Shown: piece by piece, positions 19,817 through 31,800 of the stretch
Layout of the letters: each line of letters begins with the position of its first letter
Numbering within the stretch: position 1 is the first letter of the stretch
Assembly: GCA_002118135.1 (NCBI GenBank)
Contig: BDIU01000417.1
Span: 1-64,000, forward strand
Source: Trebouxia sp. TZW2008
Lineage: Eukaryota > Chlorophyta > Trebouxiophyceae > Trebouxiales > Trebouxiaceae
Reading direction: 5' to 3'
Length of the DNA stretch: 64,000 bases
Translations under genes and position numbers: made by a program
Notes under the pieces: generated by a model
The model's database searches: none
Seen by the model: only the letters and a program-made list of their open reading frames with translations
Told to the model about the DNA's origin: nothing

Positions 19817-22800
19817 ATGCAGTCCAGTGCTGCAGTGTGTAGTTGCTCATATGCCGCGGCCTCGACAGCAAAGCGCCTAACCGGTAGACAAGCCCAATCT
19901 GTGCTGAATGCGTCCAGACGGTTGTGTCGAGGTCAAGGGCGAAGGCGTGCGGTATTACGTAGCGTCGCGGCCCTCTCCCCTGATCAGCTGCACGACCTTC
20001 TGCCACAAGTCTTGGATCATGTGACCCTGGCGTATGAGCGCGTCACATTGCCCTGTTCGGCTATGAACTGCGGCGACATGATCCACAAAAGGTCAGCAAG
20101 CCAAGCGACCTGTATGGTCCTTTCTAGCCTGGTTATCGAGCTATGCTGACTGTGACTCAGGTGTAGCAACGAAATATGACTTCCTTTTGCATTTGCAGCA
20201 CACTTGACCCTGTATTGCGAATGGAACAAAGGGGCATCAACCCTGAAGGTGTAGGCTTGTTGGCGCTAGTCTTGGCGTACCTGACTGCAACTCCAGGTGA
20301 CAACCGCTTGCCTTTTCAGCACAAGCTTTTCCCAACCACTGTGAGTGGAATGCACAGCACAGTGATTGCACTGGAAAAACGGCTCACATGAAGTACGTGC
20401 AGAGTAGATTGGCATGGAATGCAAGTACCCATGTCCGCTTGATTGTGTTGACATGATCTTGACATTGGCTTGTTGCATGGTCCATTTGGTGAATGCATTG
20501 TTGCTTGCAGGGGTGCTGGCGGGCGCAATTGATTATTACATAGTCGCCAAGTTTCAGAATTTGCGGAATGATGCGCTGTATGTAAAGGTGACTGCCATAA
20601 ACTGGCTGTGTCAATGTCTGCACTTCCAGCATGCTGTCGTTGATGCACGCAATGCTTTGCTTCAGTTTCAAGGAGCTATTGCACAGCCAAGAGACACATG
20701 TTGCTGTTCATTGCTGCGCATGCCCATATCGGCTTTCAGGTACAAAGCTGCTGTGAAGGCATAACACAGCCTCTGCAGCCACTATATTGTATCCTGATTA
20801 CACCAGCTTTGTCAGCTTGTTCCTGTGGTTTGATGAGTCTTGTGGCTCAACAGGATGATTTCAAGATCACCAAAAAGCTTGCCACGGGTGGATTTGGCAC
20901 TGTGTATAGAGCTGAGCTTGATGATGGTGAGACTCCTGGGGGCAGGCCAGTCATCATCAAGAAGGTGATGCGCTCACGTGCAAAAGTCATGCACCTGGCC
21001 TGCACTGGCTGCTTGCATGTGCATGCAGAGCAAATGTCTCACTGCTTTTCATCAGAAGGTTGTCCGTGCAACAATCATGAGCTTGTCAAACCAGGCGGAG
21101 ATGGCATGCATCATTTCTGATCAAGGACTGTCTGAGGTTTATCAGTCAGCAGGTCATAAGTGTGCAGCTGCTGATGTAAGCAATTTTTGTACAAGCTCTT
21201 TCAGCAATGCCAAACAAGTTGACCACCCTGCTGTTGAAAGTGCAAAGCCTCAGCCGCACAATGAGCTACATGATATTCAATGAGCTTATTTTTGCCTGCA
21301 GGCAAAAGAGTTTGGCGAGGCTGAGGTGTGGATGAATGAGCGCTTGATGCGCGCAGCTCCCAGCCACTTTGCCGAGTTCATCACAGCCTTTGAGGCAGAG
21401 GAGAAAACAGCCAAGAACAAGGGTCCAGAGCCCCTGTGGCTGATTTGGCAGTATGAGGGTGATTTCACCCTGTGGGACCTCATGCAGAAGAAGGATTTCC
21501 CTTACAATCTGGAGCAGCAGCTGTTTGGGCAGGAATTGGATATGCCTAAGGGACCTCAGAGGAAGGCTGTGACGCTTTCTTTGGTCATGCAGCAGGTGAG
21601 TGCTGGCATGCCCAGAGTACCCACAACAACATAATAGAAGCCCAGCCCTTTGTTTGTCGGGAAGCCCCAGCATGCGGCTATCACTTTCGAAAGGCAGTCC
21701 GTTTAGCGCCGAGCTCACCACTGTGATGCAGAAGCTTGTTATGCACACCTACCCAGGCACTTTGTCATGATTTGGTGTGCATGGCTATGATGTTTGCATA
21801 AATCTGCTGGTCTCTGCACACTGCTGCTGTCTTTGGAGAGCTATAGTTGCTGCATACTATGCAGTGCCTGCAGTACATATTGCTTCAGGACACCGCATCA
21901 CGTGCGCCAAATGCTGCAGTGCTTTTGTGTGGTGATCCAAAGGAAAATGGTCTCAAGGTTGCAGCATTCATGCTCCCTGTTGTTGCCAATCTAGGCTAGC
22001 CTGCAGGCGTTTCAGGCTGAATGCTCAGCAAGCCAGCCACGTTTCCACAGCATCCTGAATGGTCCATCAAAGTCACGTGACAGCAGCTTGTCATTGCTAC
22101 TGCACACGCTGCCTGCATGCACTGCCTGCAGACAGACTTTACTCACCATCTCTTATGTTTGCTTGGAAAGGCCTAACAAATCAAGAGACAGTTTGCTTCC
22201 ACCAAGGAGGCAGAGTAGTTGTTCTTGCTGCAACATGCTTCATGCTGTCATGTCAAATGATTATAGCTCAGCATGCTCACCTCTGCATGCGGTACAGCAG
22301 CATCAGTCGTGCCCTCTTCAAAATTCTGTCCTGACTTGTACTTGGTGTGCAACTATACAAGTTTTGTAAGCCTCTCACAGGATCGGCCCATTCATGGAGG
22401 CTTCTTGTGCATGCTGCACATCTGTATATTGCAGTGCTTCTGTAAACTCTGACTGCCCCATTGAGTGCAGATTCTGCAAGCCCTGAAAGCCTCTTACAGG
22501 ACTGGCATAGTTCGAGACATCAAGCCTCAAACTGTCATCATAAGTCTCAATATTGTTTTGTTCAATCTCCTGCATCAGTTGCCACCTTGTGTGCAGATTC
22601 TGGAAGCTCTGGAAAGCCTCTCACAGGACTGGCATAGCCACAAGCCTCAAATTGTCATCATCATCTGTAGTGGTCTCTTGAAGTTCCTAGAAAGGATTGC
22701 CACCTTCAGTGCAGATTCTGGAAGCCAAGTGCAGGTTCTGGAAGCTCTCAAAGCCTCTCACAGGACTGGCATAGTCGGCGGAGACATCAAGCTCGATTGT

Positions 22801-25444
22801 GTGGTCATTATCTTTGATGATTTCTGCAAGCTTCTGCACTGAATGCTATGTGTTGTATGCAGATTCTGGAAGCTCTGAAAGCCTCTCACAGAACTGGCAT
22901 AGTCCACAGAGACGTGAAGCCCCAGAATGTTATCATCAGCGAGACAGACAACAAGGTCAAGTTCATAGACCTTGGGGCGGCTGCTGACCTGCGTGTGGGC
23001 ATCAACTACGTGCCCAATGAGTTCCTGCTGGACCCACGCTATGCACCACCCCAGCAATACATCATGAGCACACAGGTGAGCAATGACTTTTTCTTGGTGT
23101 TGAATTGTTTTGCGCCTATTGTCAGAAAGCTGATTCAGCTCCCTTGACTGCATCCTTTTACGTATGATTATGCAGCTGCGTCCTTCATTGTCCCAGCAAC
23201 CCATGTACGCATTGCGCTGAATGAAGGCAGACATATTGACAGGACTGTCTGAAGGTGATTGATTGTGCATGCATGCACTCAAATGTGGTCGTGAAGCAAA
23301 TAGCAAGCAGCACTGAACCCTTGTCTTGATTTTTGCTGACCACAATTTCAATGATGCAATGCTACATTCACTGGTGTGTGCATGACTGAATGTGACTGTG
23401 CGTGTATGCAGACACCTAGAGCGCCACCTCTACCCGTGGCAGCCTTCCTCTCACCCATTCTATGGCGCCTAAACAACCCAGACAAGTTTGACATGTACAG
23501 CGTGGGCATCCTGTTTCTGCAGATGGTCTTCCCCAACCTGCGCAGGTAAGCATCTGTCTCTTCAGCCAAGCCTTTTTCACTTTATCTGCCAGTTGATCTG
23601 TATCTGCAACAGCAAGAGCTTGTGACCCCTCAAGCTAGATGGATCCTGAAGAAAGTCTGGTTGTGAGCAAGCTAAAGGCTCCATGTTGGCTCTGAGCTTT
23701 GTTGTCTTAACAACAGGACTTGTGACTGTGAGAAACCGCTAGCAAGTATAGCCCAGCTTGACAGGGCACATGATTATGCTCCCAGTCCTGCTGTTATCCC
23801 AGATCACTGAGTGTACAAAACAGGAGGCCAAACAGCAGTGCCTGTTGAAGACAGGATCTGGCACTTGCTTGCGCTGCAGTGATCTGCTAATGGCCTGTGC
23901 GTGCAAGATCTGACAACACTGCGTTCTGTGTATGCTGGCCATCCGATACTGTTGTTGCTGCAGTGACAACAACTTGGTCAACTTCAACCGCAAGCTGGAG
24001 ATCCTGAAGTGGGACATGAACGCCTGGCGGCAGGCTCAGGAACGCAGGAGCAGCAAAGAGAACACGGAAGCCTTCGAATTGCTGGACATGAATGGCGGCG
24101 GTGGCTGGGACCTGTTGACAAACCTGATGCAGTACCAGCCGAACAAGCGGCTCTCGGCCGTTAACGCGCTGCGGCATCGATGGTTCGGAACGTCGCTGCC
24201 GGCCGCTTTGGGGGCGGCCCTCGACAGAGTTGCCACCTCTGTAGGCCAGGTGTGCTGCTTACACCTGACTTGCCAGTGTCCAGTTGACATAGTCATAGAC
24301 ACCACAAGTCAGCAGAATCGCAACAAACGTTGAAGAACTGTGTTTACCAATGTAGAAATGACAAAGATCAGCATGTATGTGCAGGCAGGGGGGGCGTGGC
24401 AGGGTGACAGCTGGGGTAGCCAGAGGGGTGGTGGCCTGACAGAAGCCCAGATCAGGGAGGAGCTTCAGAACAATGGGCCTGACGAAATCCCCATGTCCGT
24501 CAGAAATGCCTCAAACACTGTTGCCTGGTGGCGCTCCAGACAAAATGTCCTCAACTCAAGGGTGGGCTTTCTTTCTCTCTTTTTGTATATTGGTCTCTTT
24601 TCGGGTTTTGGGGTGGAACAGCCGTTCAAGACATAAATGCAATCAAAGAGCAAAGGGTGGGCCTTCTGCATTACACCTGCTCACACACAGCTGGCAAGCA
24701 AGCCTTGCTTGTTCAGAGAACAGTCCTCTCTCACATTGTCGGGTAGAAAGCTACAGATTTAGCGCTGAGCTATTGTGAGGTGAGCGCTTGCACCCCTGGC
24801 AAGCAAGCTTTGCTTGTTTCAAACATCGTCTGCCACGCAGCAGGACAGATTCTCAATCTGTCAGCCATGGTGCTGTCTGGGTGAGGAACAGCTTGCTGCA
24901 TCGGCTGAAAGGTGTTTGAACTTTTTGTCCCTTTTGTTGCTGCATGGCTGCAGGGCATAGACAATGTCAGCTGCAGGCGCTTGCTTACGTGGATTCTTCG
25001 AGCTGTTGCTCCTCAAAGCAAGCTGAGCAGCATCTCAACAAGACTCTGCACGCTGACATCTGCAGTTGACGCAGTCTAAATTTTGCAGCAGACTAGCCAA
25101 CAATGCAGATTGACAAATGGTCATCAGGCTCTCATCGCGATGTTGCTGCAGAATATGCTTTCTGTACTGCTCTTGCTTTATAATGTCTGTACTGCTGTTC
25201 TGCCTGACAGTTGTGACTTTTCTGGCAAGCTTTGTAGGCTGACCTGTCATGTTTTTGTGTGGATCGTGTCTGTAAAGCTGTGTTCTGCTTGCAGGTGCGT
25301 AACAAGCAAGCAAAGATCCAGAAGAGCTTGAGCAAAAGCTTGAACAAGATATCAACAAGTGCTGAGGACACTGTGACAGAAAATAGGCCCAGCAGAAAGT
25401 TCAAGCTGCCCAGCCTTTTGAGTGGCAGCCGCACAACAGGTTGA
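19817..25444 (+). CDS. STT7: thylakoid state-transition protein kinase STT7/STN7
   Basis: Ten exons, 604 residues: 19817-20091, 20199-20296, 20511-20587, 20854-20964, 21302-21595, 22863-23075, 23412-23545, 23964-24249, 24385-24561, 25295-25444; all phases agree. STT7/STN7 phosphorylates light-harvesting complex II when the plastoquinone pool is reduced. A basic Ser/Ala-rich transit peptide precedes [10 protein letters not shown], where C80 and C85 form the lumenal CX4C pair needed for activity in STT7/STN7. One membrane segment (about 108-130) follows. Kinase parts: [10 protein letters not shown] glycine loop, VIIKK lysine, [21 protein letters not shown] at 300-307, [10 protein letters not shown] (DLG variant typical of this family), [20 protein letters not shown]. 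The tail is Ser/Lys/Arg-rich. The CX4C pair favours STT7/STN7 over STN8. Exon 6 is preceded by decayed copies of itself. Confidence 0.95.
22376..22812 (+). repeat. three to four echoes of STT7 catalytic-loop exon
   Basis: Copies of the start of exon 6 (genuine 22861-22935) at about 22468-22545, 22595-22660 and 22730-22812, with fragments at 22376-22390 and 22712-22726. Each begins with a GCAG-type acceptor and continues as TTCTG(C/G)AAGC(C/T)CT(G/C)(A)AAAGCCTCT.ACAGGACTGGCATAG. The copies stay open in one continuous reading frame of about 125 codons. They read [10 protein letters not shown] and [10 protein letters not shown] in place of [11 protein letters not shown], so the catalytic HRD is damaged in all. 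Confidence 0.93.
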
Positions 25445-26384
25445 TGTCGTTGTTCTCATGTTGCTCATGAGGCCAAGCTTGTCATGATAGCAGGCAAGAT
25501 TGATGTGAGTGATTTTGGTTTTGATTTCGATACTGATTTGTGCAAAGACCTCTTCAGAGACATCTGCTGCCACAATGAGCTGAAAACTTGTCTGTATCTT
25601 GAGCGCACCACAGATACCTGCTGCAGCCTTTGAGCCTTTTACAGAAGTGCAGGGCTGTATCTCTGCCCTCTCATGGTGATGCAAGCCTTGCATTGCAAGC
25701 ATCCTCTGTTATCAATGCCTGCTGCAGTCAGGTGCCGGCTAGGGTGTTCCCAAGTTTTGATGTGTCAATCAAGTCTGTACATTGAGTCTTGTTCTGCATT
25801 CGAGCAAGTGGTTCACGGCTTGTGTCGGAGGTTATTGCTGTTACATACCATAAGCATGTGCTGTTATAAAGTGTTCAACCCTGATTGCGTTTGCGGTATG
25901 ACGATACAGCTCTTGTGAAGTGTATTGCATCTTCCCTCTAAATTCGGGGGGATCTAGAAACAAGAACAACATCATCAACAAGCAAGAGATGATGAACTTC
26001 AAAAAGTCAGCACGCTCAAGTTCTTTATGTTCGAGCCATCAGGGCATGCTCACACAACAGCTGTGTGTCAAGCACGTCGTCTGAAGCCATAGCCTGAAGT
26101 GCCCTGGTCAGCTCCGAAGCCACAGGGGATACTGAATCGGGCAAAAGCAGTGAAAGCTGCAGTTGTCGCACAACCCAAGGTGCGAGTCTGGCGCGGCCAT
26201 TGCGTTTCCCGCAGTGTCAGCACTCAACTTGTCTTCAGTCTTGGTTGCCAGCTGAGGCGCGCTGTTCCTAGAGCATGTGCGCTTCATGTGACCGCTGACG
26301 CTTGAACACCTTCAACGGACCAGGGTGTAAAATGCGACCCGCGTCCGGTATCTCAGCGTATCAGCCTTCACGTTTGCGAGCGGT
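25445..26384. other. intergenic between STT7 and USP
   Basis: Tandem genes on the plus strand. I see no exon with family resemblance, although the USP 5' leader may extend leftwards from 26385. Nothing else supported. Confidence 0.45.
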
Positions 26385-28355
26385 ATGGGAAGAAGGAAGC
26401 GTGGCAAGGCCACTCAGCAACTCGACGCACCGTGGCTACACCGCCATGAGGTCAGCATATATGACCTGTTGATATTGCACAAAGACAAGTGACTCAGCGA
26501 CTGCCGCGGTGAGACCTTCACATTGTGCCAAAGCTAACCCTTCAGTTCTCGTGCAGGTGCTTCTTGAACGCTGGGTGCCAGCTCATCGCCGGCATACCTT
26601 ACTTCAGAGAGGCACTGCAATCTGGCTACCGCCTTGCCGGGCTGCACAGCAATCCCAGCGTTCATGCGATGTGGCAAAAGTCTCTTGCTCGTGCTGTGCA
26701 TGATGCTGTGAGACATGTCACTGCTGACCCACTCAGCGTGGGTGACCTGGCTGGCTTCACGTCAGCTTGTGTCAACCACCCTGACCTTGCAGTCAAGTGG
26801 GATCCGCAACAGGCCCGCTCATGCTTCGGGTAACGTCTGCGTCAGCTTTTGTCAGTACATTGATGGCGTGCTCTGCTTGCCCATCTAGAGTCGGTTGATC
26901 TGTCTTTCTGTTGCAGGGACGTGGTTCTTCAGGAGGATATCGAGGAATTCCTGAGGAAGCTGCTTGACGTTATCCAAATAGAAGCCAAGCAGCTGCTCAG
27001 GGGAGCCTTTCCTGGAAAAGAGACGGTCGAGGTGCGTCACAAGCAGCCCCAAATGCTGTCGTCACAACTTGCAGTTTACAACACCAGGTTCTGCTTGCAG
27101 TATCCTGCGCCAACGACTTGCGCTGTTTAGACTTAATGTCTGACCGAATGAAGCTGCTGCAGGGTCTTGGGTATTGGGAGACTGTCGGCACTCTCATTGA
27201 GCAGACCGTCAGTGTCTGCCCCAAAGCACATGTGTGCAAGACCGGGATCCCACCCCGCCTGCCCATGCTGAGCACCCAGCCAGTGCTGAAGCTGTGCCTA
27301 CATGCTCACCTGGGTCCAGTGCAAAGCTTGGAGGCTATGCTCCAGCAGCGTGCATTTGAGCAGGAGACTTTCGCATGTGGCGCATGCGAAAATCTGAAGG
27401 AGCCATTGACGCCTTTGAAGTCAATGCTGAAGCAGACTTCGTGCTGGCTCCAGGCCCCACAGATTCTCATTCCCATGCTCATCAGGGAGCGAGTAAGTTT
27501 CTTCAGCCCTCAGCTCTAGTTCTTGCATGCAGTATTCGGCAAACAGGCTTTCTGCAGTACGTCTAAACATGTAATACAAAGTGCATGATACGCGATGTGT
27601 GACATATGTAGCACAAACAGCATTCAATGCGATGTGTACGAATTTACAGCATGCCTTGTTCAACATACCTAATGCTGTTGTGTTGCCAGTGTCGTTTCTC
27701 AAGCAATGCGCAGCATTCATTTTCTGTTTTGCGCCAAAGCAAGGGAGCTGCAACACGTCTTGTGCCTCCCATTCGGAGCCTTCCTTCATTGCAATTTGTG
27801 CTGTTGTCAAGGCATTCGCAAAGCACAGTTGCAGCGCTCAGGTGCATGCATCAGCAGGCATTTTGTATGAGTGACCACATGCTGAATAGCTTCTTTTGTT
27901 GCAAGAATCTTCAGCCCTTGATGCTTACTTGACATGATGCTTACGTCACAACATCTAACCAGCGGTTCTTTGCTTTGCTGCAGTGGGATCATGAGCAGCA
28001 GGGAGGTGTGGTCGCCCAGGTTCTGGTGCCATTGCAAGCCAACATTACGCTGCGCTATGGTCTTCACCAAGAGCACCAGCGTGAGTACATTGTGACCAAA
28101 TTCATTTTGCACAATGGGCAGACCACCAACTGCGGGCACTACTCCTTATTGGAGAGGAGACAGGCTCAGCCTGGCGTCTACGGTGCAGCTGACTATTATG
28201 TGCACCTTGACAGTGGCCGCTCTACTAGCTACAGCAGTTTGGAGGCAACTCCTCAAGAGATGGCCGCTCAGATGTGTGGAGCCCTGCTGGTAGCAAAGGA
28301 GGCGCCAAGAGATGAGGACCACCTGCCGTTGTCTTTGGCTGACCCAGCAGAGTAG
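26385..28355 (+). CDS. divergent ubiquitin-specific protease (USP/UBP, peptidase C19)
   Basis: Five exons, 388 residues: 26385-26450, 26546-26829, 26917-27031, 27163-27492, 27984-28355; phases agree throughout. USPs are cysteine proteases that remove ubiquitin from substrates in cytosol or nucleus. The Cys box reads SCRCFLNAGCQL with catalytic C27 (canonical NTCFLNSxLQ); the QQD-like box reads QEDIEEFLRKLLDVI; a half zinc knuckle CGACENLKE is followed by QILIPMLIRER, matching the P-LI-L-RF strand. The His box is TTNCGHYSLLER with H317, and D341 in YVHLDSGRSTSYS is the likely third residue. The basic start MGRRKRGKATQQ could be a nuclear signal. At under 400 residues it is a minimal catalytic domain, and the Cys box departs from consensus. 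It is the one long gene here without clear echoes. Confidence 0.72.
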
Positions 28356-28890
28356 GCCCCTCTGGTTGCCAGTAATCTGTACTCTGCTTTCTGTGAGTCT
28401 CTGGCACGAATCATGTGTGTTCGACACAAGATTGCAACGTTTGCACAGCAGTGCAATGTAGTTAGTATAAGTGTCTTGGTATGTGCCTTTTCTGATCGTA
28501 CAATGCTTAGGCATCAGCTGATCATGACGTATGCTTGACCTTTTGGCATGGCTGGCTGCAAGCAGCTTTCTCAGCAGCTTTCTGCTTGCATTCAGGCCTG
28601 ATTCTCAGCAGCTTTCTGCTTGCATACAGGCCTGATTCTCAGCAGCTTTCTGCTTGCATACAGGCCTGATTCTCAGCAGCTTTCTGCTCTCATCAGCTGG
28701 CCATGATGCATGCTTGACCTTTTTGCATGGCTGGCTGCAAGCAGCTTTCTCAACAGCTTTCCGCTTGTACAGGGCTGATTCTCAGCAGCTTTCTGCATGC
28801 ATGCAGGGCTGGTTCTCAGCAGCTTCCTGCTTGCATACAGGGCTTGTCCTTAGCAGCTTCCTGCTTGCATACAGGGCTGAGGGCGTGTTT
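28356..28890 (+). repeat. intergenic holding minisatellite built from exon-start echoes
   Basis: From about 28545 to 28874 a unit of roughly 42 bp, (T/G)(C)TCAGCAGCTT(T/C)CTGCTTGCATACAGG(C/G)CTGATTC, repeats at least seven times, in two blocks separated by a second copy of GATGCATGCTTGACCTTTTTGCATGGCTGGCTGCAAG. The last unit ends exactly at the acceptor ATACAG|G (28874) of the first coding exon of the next gene. This is therefore also an acceptor-edge array. No separate gene seen. Confidence 0.85.
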
Positions 28891-31800
28891 ATGGTACCAG
28901 AATTGAAGCCATTGCCTCCAACTTCAGTGAAGAAGGACATCACCACAGCTCAGCAGTTGAAGCCTGTAAACAAGCCTACTGCACATGCGTCTGATGCTAT
29001 CAAGGCAGTGGGGCCAGCTGTCAACTTCAGGGTGCCTATGGTCACCAGGAGGGCAGCGTCTCGCCTGCAGCAGCAGAATGAAGTCAGCCAAAGGTGAGCA
29101 GTTGATAGCTGAACGTATCATTTTGCAATTTTCCAACTCCAGGGCACCTGGCATGTCTTCAAGGGCCACATCCCGCCTGCAACAGCAGAGTAGCACTGAC
29201 AAAAGATAAGTCTTCGTCACCTGTTGATGCACAAAACAGTGTTCAATGATTGATTACATGCTTGTGTTGTTGTTTGCGCATGTGTGTCCCAGCGGCAGCA
29301 GAGCAACCTTGACCAAAGATAAGTGCTACCTAGCCTGGCGTCGATGACTTGGACCTACAGTGATTGTTTCATGCTTGATTGTATGCTTGCCTTGCTGTTT
29401 CTGCATGGGTGTCCCAGCAGCAGCAAAGCAAAGTTGGTCAGAGGTAATCAGATTGGTGTACCTGCTTTTGATGCGTAGCACAATTTCCAGTGCTTGATTG
29501 CATGCTTGTGCGGTTGTTTGCGTCAGCACTGCTAACACCCATGCGTACTGCTCGCCTTTGGTTTACCTAATTCTGCAGCCGATTCAGCAGCAGAAGCTGG
29601 GAGCCAAAGGTGTGCAGTATGCAACTTGGTTCAAAAGCTCTGCTGCTGTACAAGTCTGTGATGCTCAACAGGAGTGTCTATTTCATTACATCCTGATGCT
29701 CTGGTACACAAGCTGTTGAGACTGTATCAGCCGCAGTTGCAAATGCAACTGTAAAGCCGCGTGATTGTTCTGCAAACAGATTGGAATCCATCAGACAGCA
29801 ATGAATTTCTAACAGACTTTATCAGCAAGCACAGCTCTGCATAGAAGGTTTGACGTTTTTCTGTAAATCTACATTGTCTCATCATGAAATGCTCCTTCTG
29901 AAGCCCCTAGAAGAAGCTAGCCTCATCATTGATTTTGACTTGTTCTTTGTCTTCTTGCTGTTTTACCACCAGAAAGACATGGAGCATGACGTTATCCATC
30001 ATCAAGCAGAACAGTCTGGTACTGTCTCTGGGGTCAAGGGTCATCTGAGCCAGGATTCTGCAAAATAAATTTCCTCTTCATTGTATCGGCTTTCAGGAAA
30101 CCTGTTGGTCGCCAAAGTAGAGCAAAGCGCAAACTGAAACTTTGTGGGTGCACTCAGCCACCACCTAGAAAGTAACTTAGCACGCTTCTACCTTGCAGGT
30201 CTGCTGCTAGTCTCGCTCGTGCTCAGGCTGAAGCCAGGATCAAAACAGAGGCAGAGCAGAAGGTGCATGATGCTCTCAAGCAGAAAGCCTCAGCAGCAGC
30301 CAGGGCTAAGCAAGCCAGGCAGGCTGCCTACACCACACCTGCCAGCAGCACTGCCAAAGTTGGCAAGGGCGATGAAGCAGACAGCACCACCACTGGTAGA
30401 AGTGGTGGCAGAGCCCAAGGCAAAGAAGAACAGGTGTCAGCAGCAGCAGCAGCAGCAGCAACAGCGGCAGCAGCAGCTGATGGCCCCTTAATTGCTGCTA
30501 AGGTTGTCACCCACAACCACGCCGCCCCTCCTTCATCTTCTTCTTCAGCCCTTGATGCTGCTGCTAGCAATCCTGCCACTATGCCCCTTGCTACAGCTGG
30601 TGCAGCAGTGAAGCAGGGTAAGGCTGCACAGAGGAAGGCTGAAAAGGCAAAGAATAAAGCTCAGAAGAAAGCAGCTCTGCAGCTTGGCAGTGGCGTCAAC
30701 ATCACCACAGCCTCAGTGGCTCAGACGGCAGCCCACATGGTGAAGGCAAATGACAGTCCTGTCACTAGCCCTACTGCTGCTGTTGCTGCTGTCCAAGTGC
30801 GGAGTCCTTCAGCTCCTGTTGTTGACAAGGCTCTTGCAGCTGTTGAGGCAGCCAAGGGTGCAGTTGTCATGGATGAGCCAGGTGCAGCATGCAGGTGCAC
30901 TGCTGATGCAGACTTGAGCAACAGCACCTCAGGAGCGCTGACAGATGCAATCGTGGCTAATTCAACTGCAGCAGGCAGATGCACTGCTGATGCAGACATG
31001 GGCAACAGCACTGCAGGCGTGCTGCCAGACGCAGGCTCCACTGCCTCACTCAAAGTTGACATCAATACGACAGAAACTGCCCCCGTTGTTGCTCAAGCCG
31101 CTGCAGCTGCACCTGAGTCAGTCCTGGATGCAACAGCACTGACACCCTGCGCCTCTGTCAGCAGTGCCTCTGCTGCTCAGACCAGCTCTGCAGACTTCCT
31201 GCCAGCTGTAAACTCTCTGAAGAGTGAGGCAGACGCTGACTTGGTCCCAGTACCAGCACAGTCTGCTGCACCACGGCCAGTGGCTGCCAATGGCAATGGC
31301 CAGTCATCAGTCATTGTGAGCACTCTTTCACATGACAATCGCCCATCAGATATGGAGGGATCCATTCCTGCCAACAGCGGATCCTCCAATGACAGTGGTG
31401 AGCCCCCGTGTTTGTGCAACATTGATGCTACAACACTTGCAGAAGTTTGAGCTCTATTGTCTGTGTGCAAGTTGTTGTTACACTTTGTGCGATACTACAC
31501 ATATGCATGCATTCAGCACCACATCATTCTCACAAAACAGAGGCGTCACATACATGTACTTTGGTCAGCGTACACATAATGGTATGGCATTAGGTGACTT
31601 GACTGTATAATCACCTCATTTACCTTTTCCAAGATCATGTAAAGCTTGTGCAATCATTTGGCATGCAATTGATTTTCAAGGGTTCACTGATGACAAGTTG
31701 GCTGCGCGTATTGCGTACTGCAGCTTGCGTAAGCCAGCCTCAATGGCATCTCTGCTAGCAAAACCAGTTAATCGTAGCGCTCTGCCTCAAGGCAAAGCAG

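Noticed and set aside
22465..22842. The open frame of STT7 echoes as a separate gene
   Set aside because: It has no start context and is made only of copies of the adjacent exon start with intron between them.
30097..30171. A possible exon KPVGRQSRAKRK after the first exon of the 28891-34593 gene
   Set aside because: Using it would need a 27-nt intron. The phase of 29093 joins 30199 directly, and GTCGCCAAAG|TAGAGC is better explained as another donor-edge echo.
30144..30491. Alternative frame with a poly-Gln stretch in the same exon
   Set aside because: It ends after 115 codons, while the chosen frame runs 1.2 kb and agrees in phase with both neighbours.
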